Source of the DNA: AP-15 sp963702685
GTDB taxonomy: Bacteria; Pseudomonadota; Alphaproteobacteria; ATCC43930; CGMCC-115725
Assembly: GCA_963702685.1 (NCBI GenBank)
Contig: CAVPDQ010000005.1
Coordinates: forward strand, 211,561-275,560
Direction: 5' to 3'
Length of the DNA stretch: 64,000 bases
The position numbers and the translations under genes are program-made. Positions 63,961-64,000 of the stretch are shown one piece after another; positions within the stretch are counted from its first letter, which is position 1; the number at the start of each line of letters is the position of its first letter. Under the pieces are notes generated by a model. That model saw nothing but the letters and a program-made list of their open reading frames with translations. It did not search any database and was not told where the DNA came from.

Positions 63961-64000
63961 AGTCTCCGCCGTCGATTAAATTTAGTAAACTGTCCCCGTA

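Overview
The window is GC-rich, densely packed bacterial chromosome and most likely comes from an alphaproteobacterium, perhaps Rhodospirillales-like and possibly assembled from an environmental sample. The lineage call rests on a SciP/DUF1153 regulator, a DUF1489 protein, homospermidine synthase, the gatCAB-ruvX block, and the lppC-rsmI-yraN-BON-sirB1-gshB block. About 20 single-base frameshifts split otherwise well-conserved genes, including gatA, both acyl-CoA carboxylase subunits, a moxR ATPase and the transposase. Many lie at short homopolymers, so residual sequencing or consensus error is likelier than mass gene decay. I annotate those genes at full span and flag the shift.

Layout. 0-6 kb: a HAD hydrolase start, an AarF/UbiB kinase, and a toxin-antitoxin (TA) island (vapBC, hicAB, brnT/brnA-like) wedged between aarF and the oligoendopeptidase gene pepF, with duplicated pieces of the neighbouring genes at its edges. 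6-13.6 kb: acyl-CoA synthetase, a large secreted protein, the cold-shock set cspA-infA-DEAD helicase, a small RAM-domain protein and a Rieske ferredoxin. 13.6-15.2 kb: an intact-ended IS4-type element sitting in the loop of a hairpin. 15.2-24.2 kb: iron-type alcohol dehydrogenase, TusA-like and AhpD-like proteins, two more TA pairs, DUF1489, a methylcrotonyl/propionyl-type CoA carboxylase pair and a DMT transporter. 24.2-25.6 kb: a two-gene unit of unknown function that encodes a protein built of near-identical 27-residue repeats plus a partner. 26-35.7 kb: SciP, palindromic repeats, a BTAD/TolB/TPR regulator, amidohydrolase, HAD-IIA phosphatase, ArsR regulator, EEP-family enzyme and homospermidine synthase.

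35.8-49 kb: gatCAB and ruvX (separated by a vapBC), then a thiocyanate-hydrolase-like cobalt enzyme operon (scnB, scnA, scnC, an accessory protein and the cobalt-uptake protein CbtB), then gshB, a higBA pair, sirB1, BON lipoprotein, yraN, rsmI and lppC. 49-54.3 kb: maturation genes for a molybdenum hydroxylase of the CO/xanthine dehydrogenase type (MoxR ATPase, CoxE-like VWA protein, two XdhC halves, and a molybdopterin-binding/MobA-like fusion), with no structural subunits in view. 54.3-64 kb: small hypothetical genes with one degenerate duplicate, a secreted hydrolase, CopD-like membrane protein, GST, secreted Kelch protein, VOC protein, 2OG-Fe(II) oxygenase, an LLM flavin oxidoreductase and a broken DUF1801 gene at the edge.

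The most notable items are the thiocyanate hydrolase/cobalt operon, the 27-residue repeat protein operon, seven TA modules in 45 kb that tend to sit at gene edges or between conserved neighbours, and the IS in a hairpin loop. I saw no rRNA, tRNA or CRISPR array.
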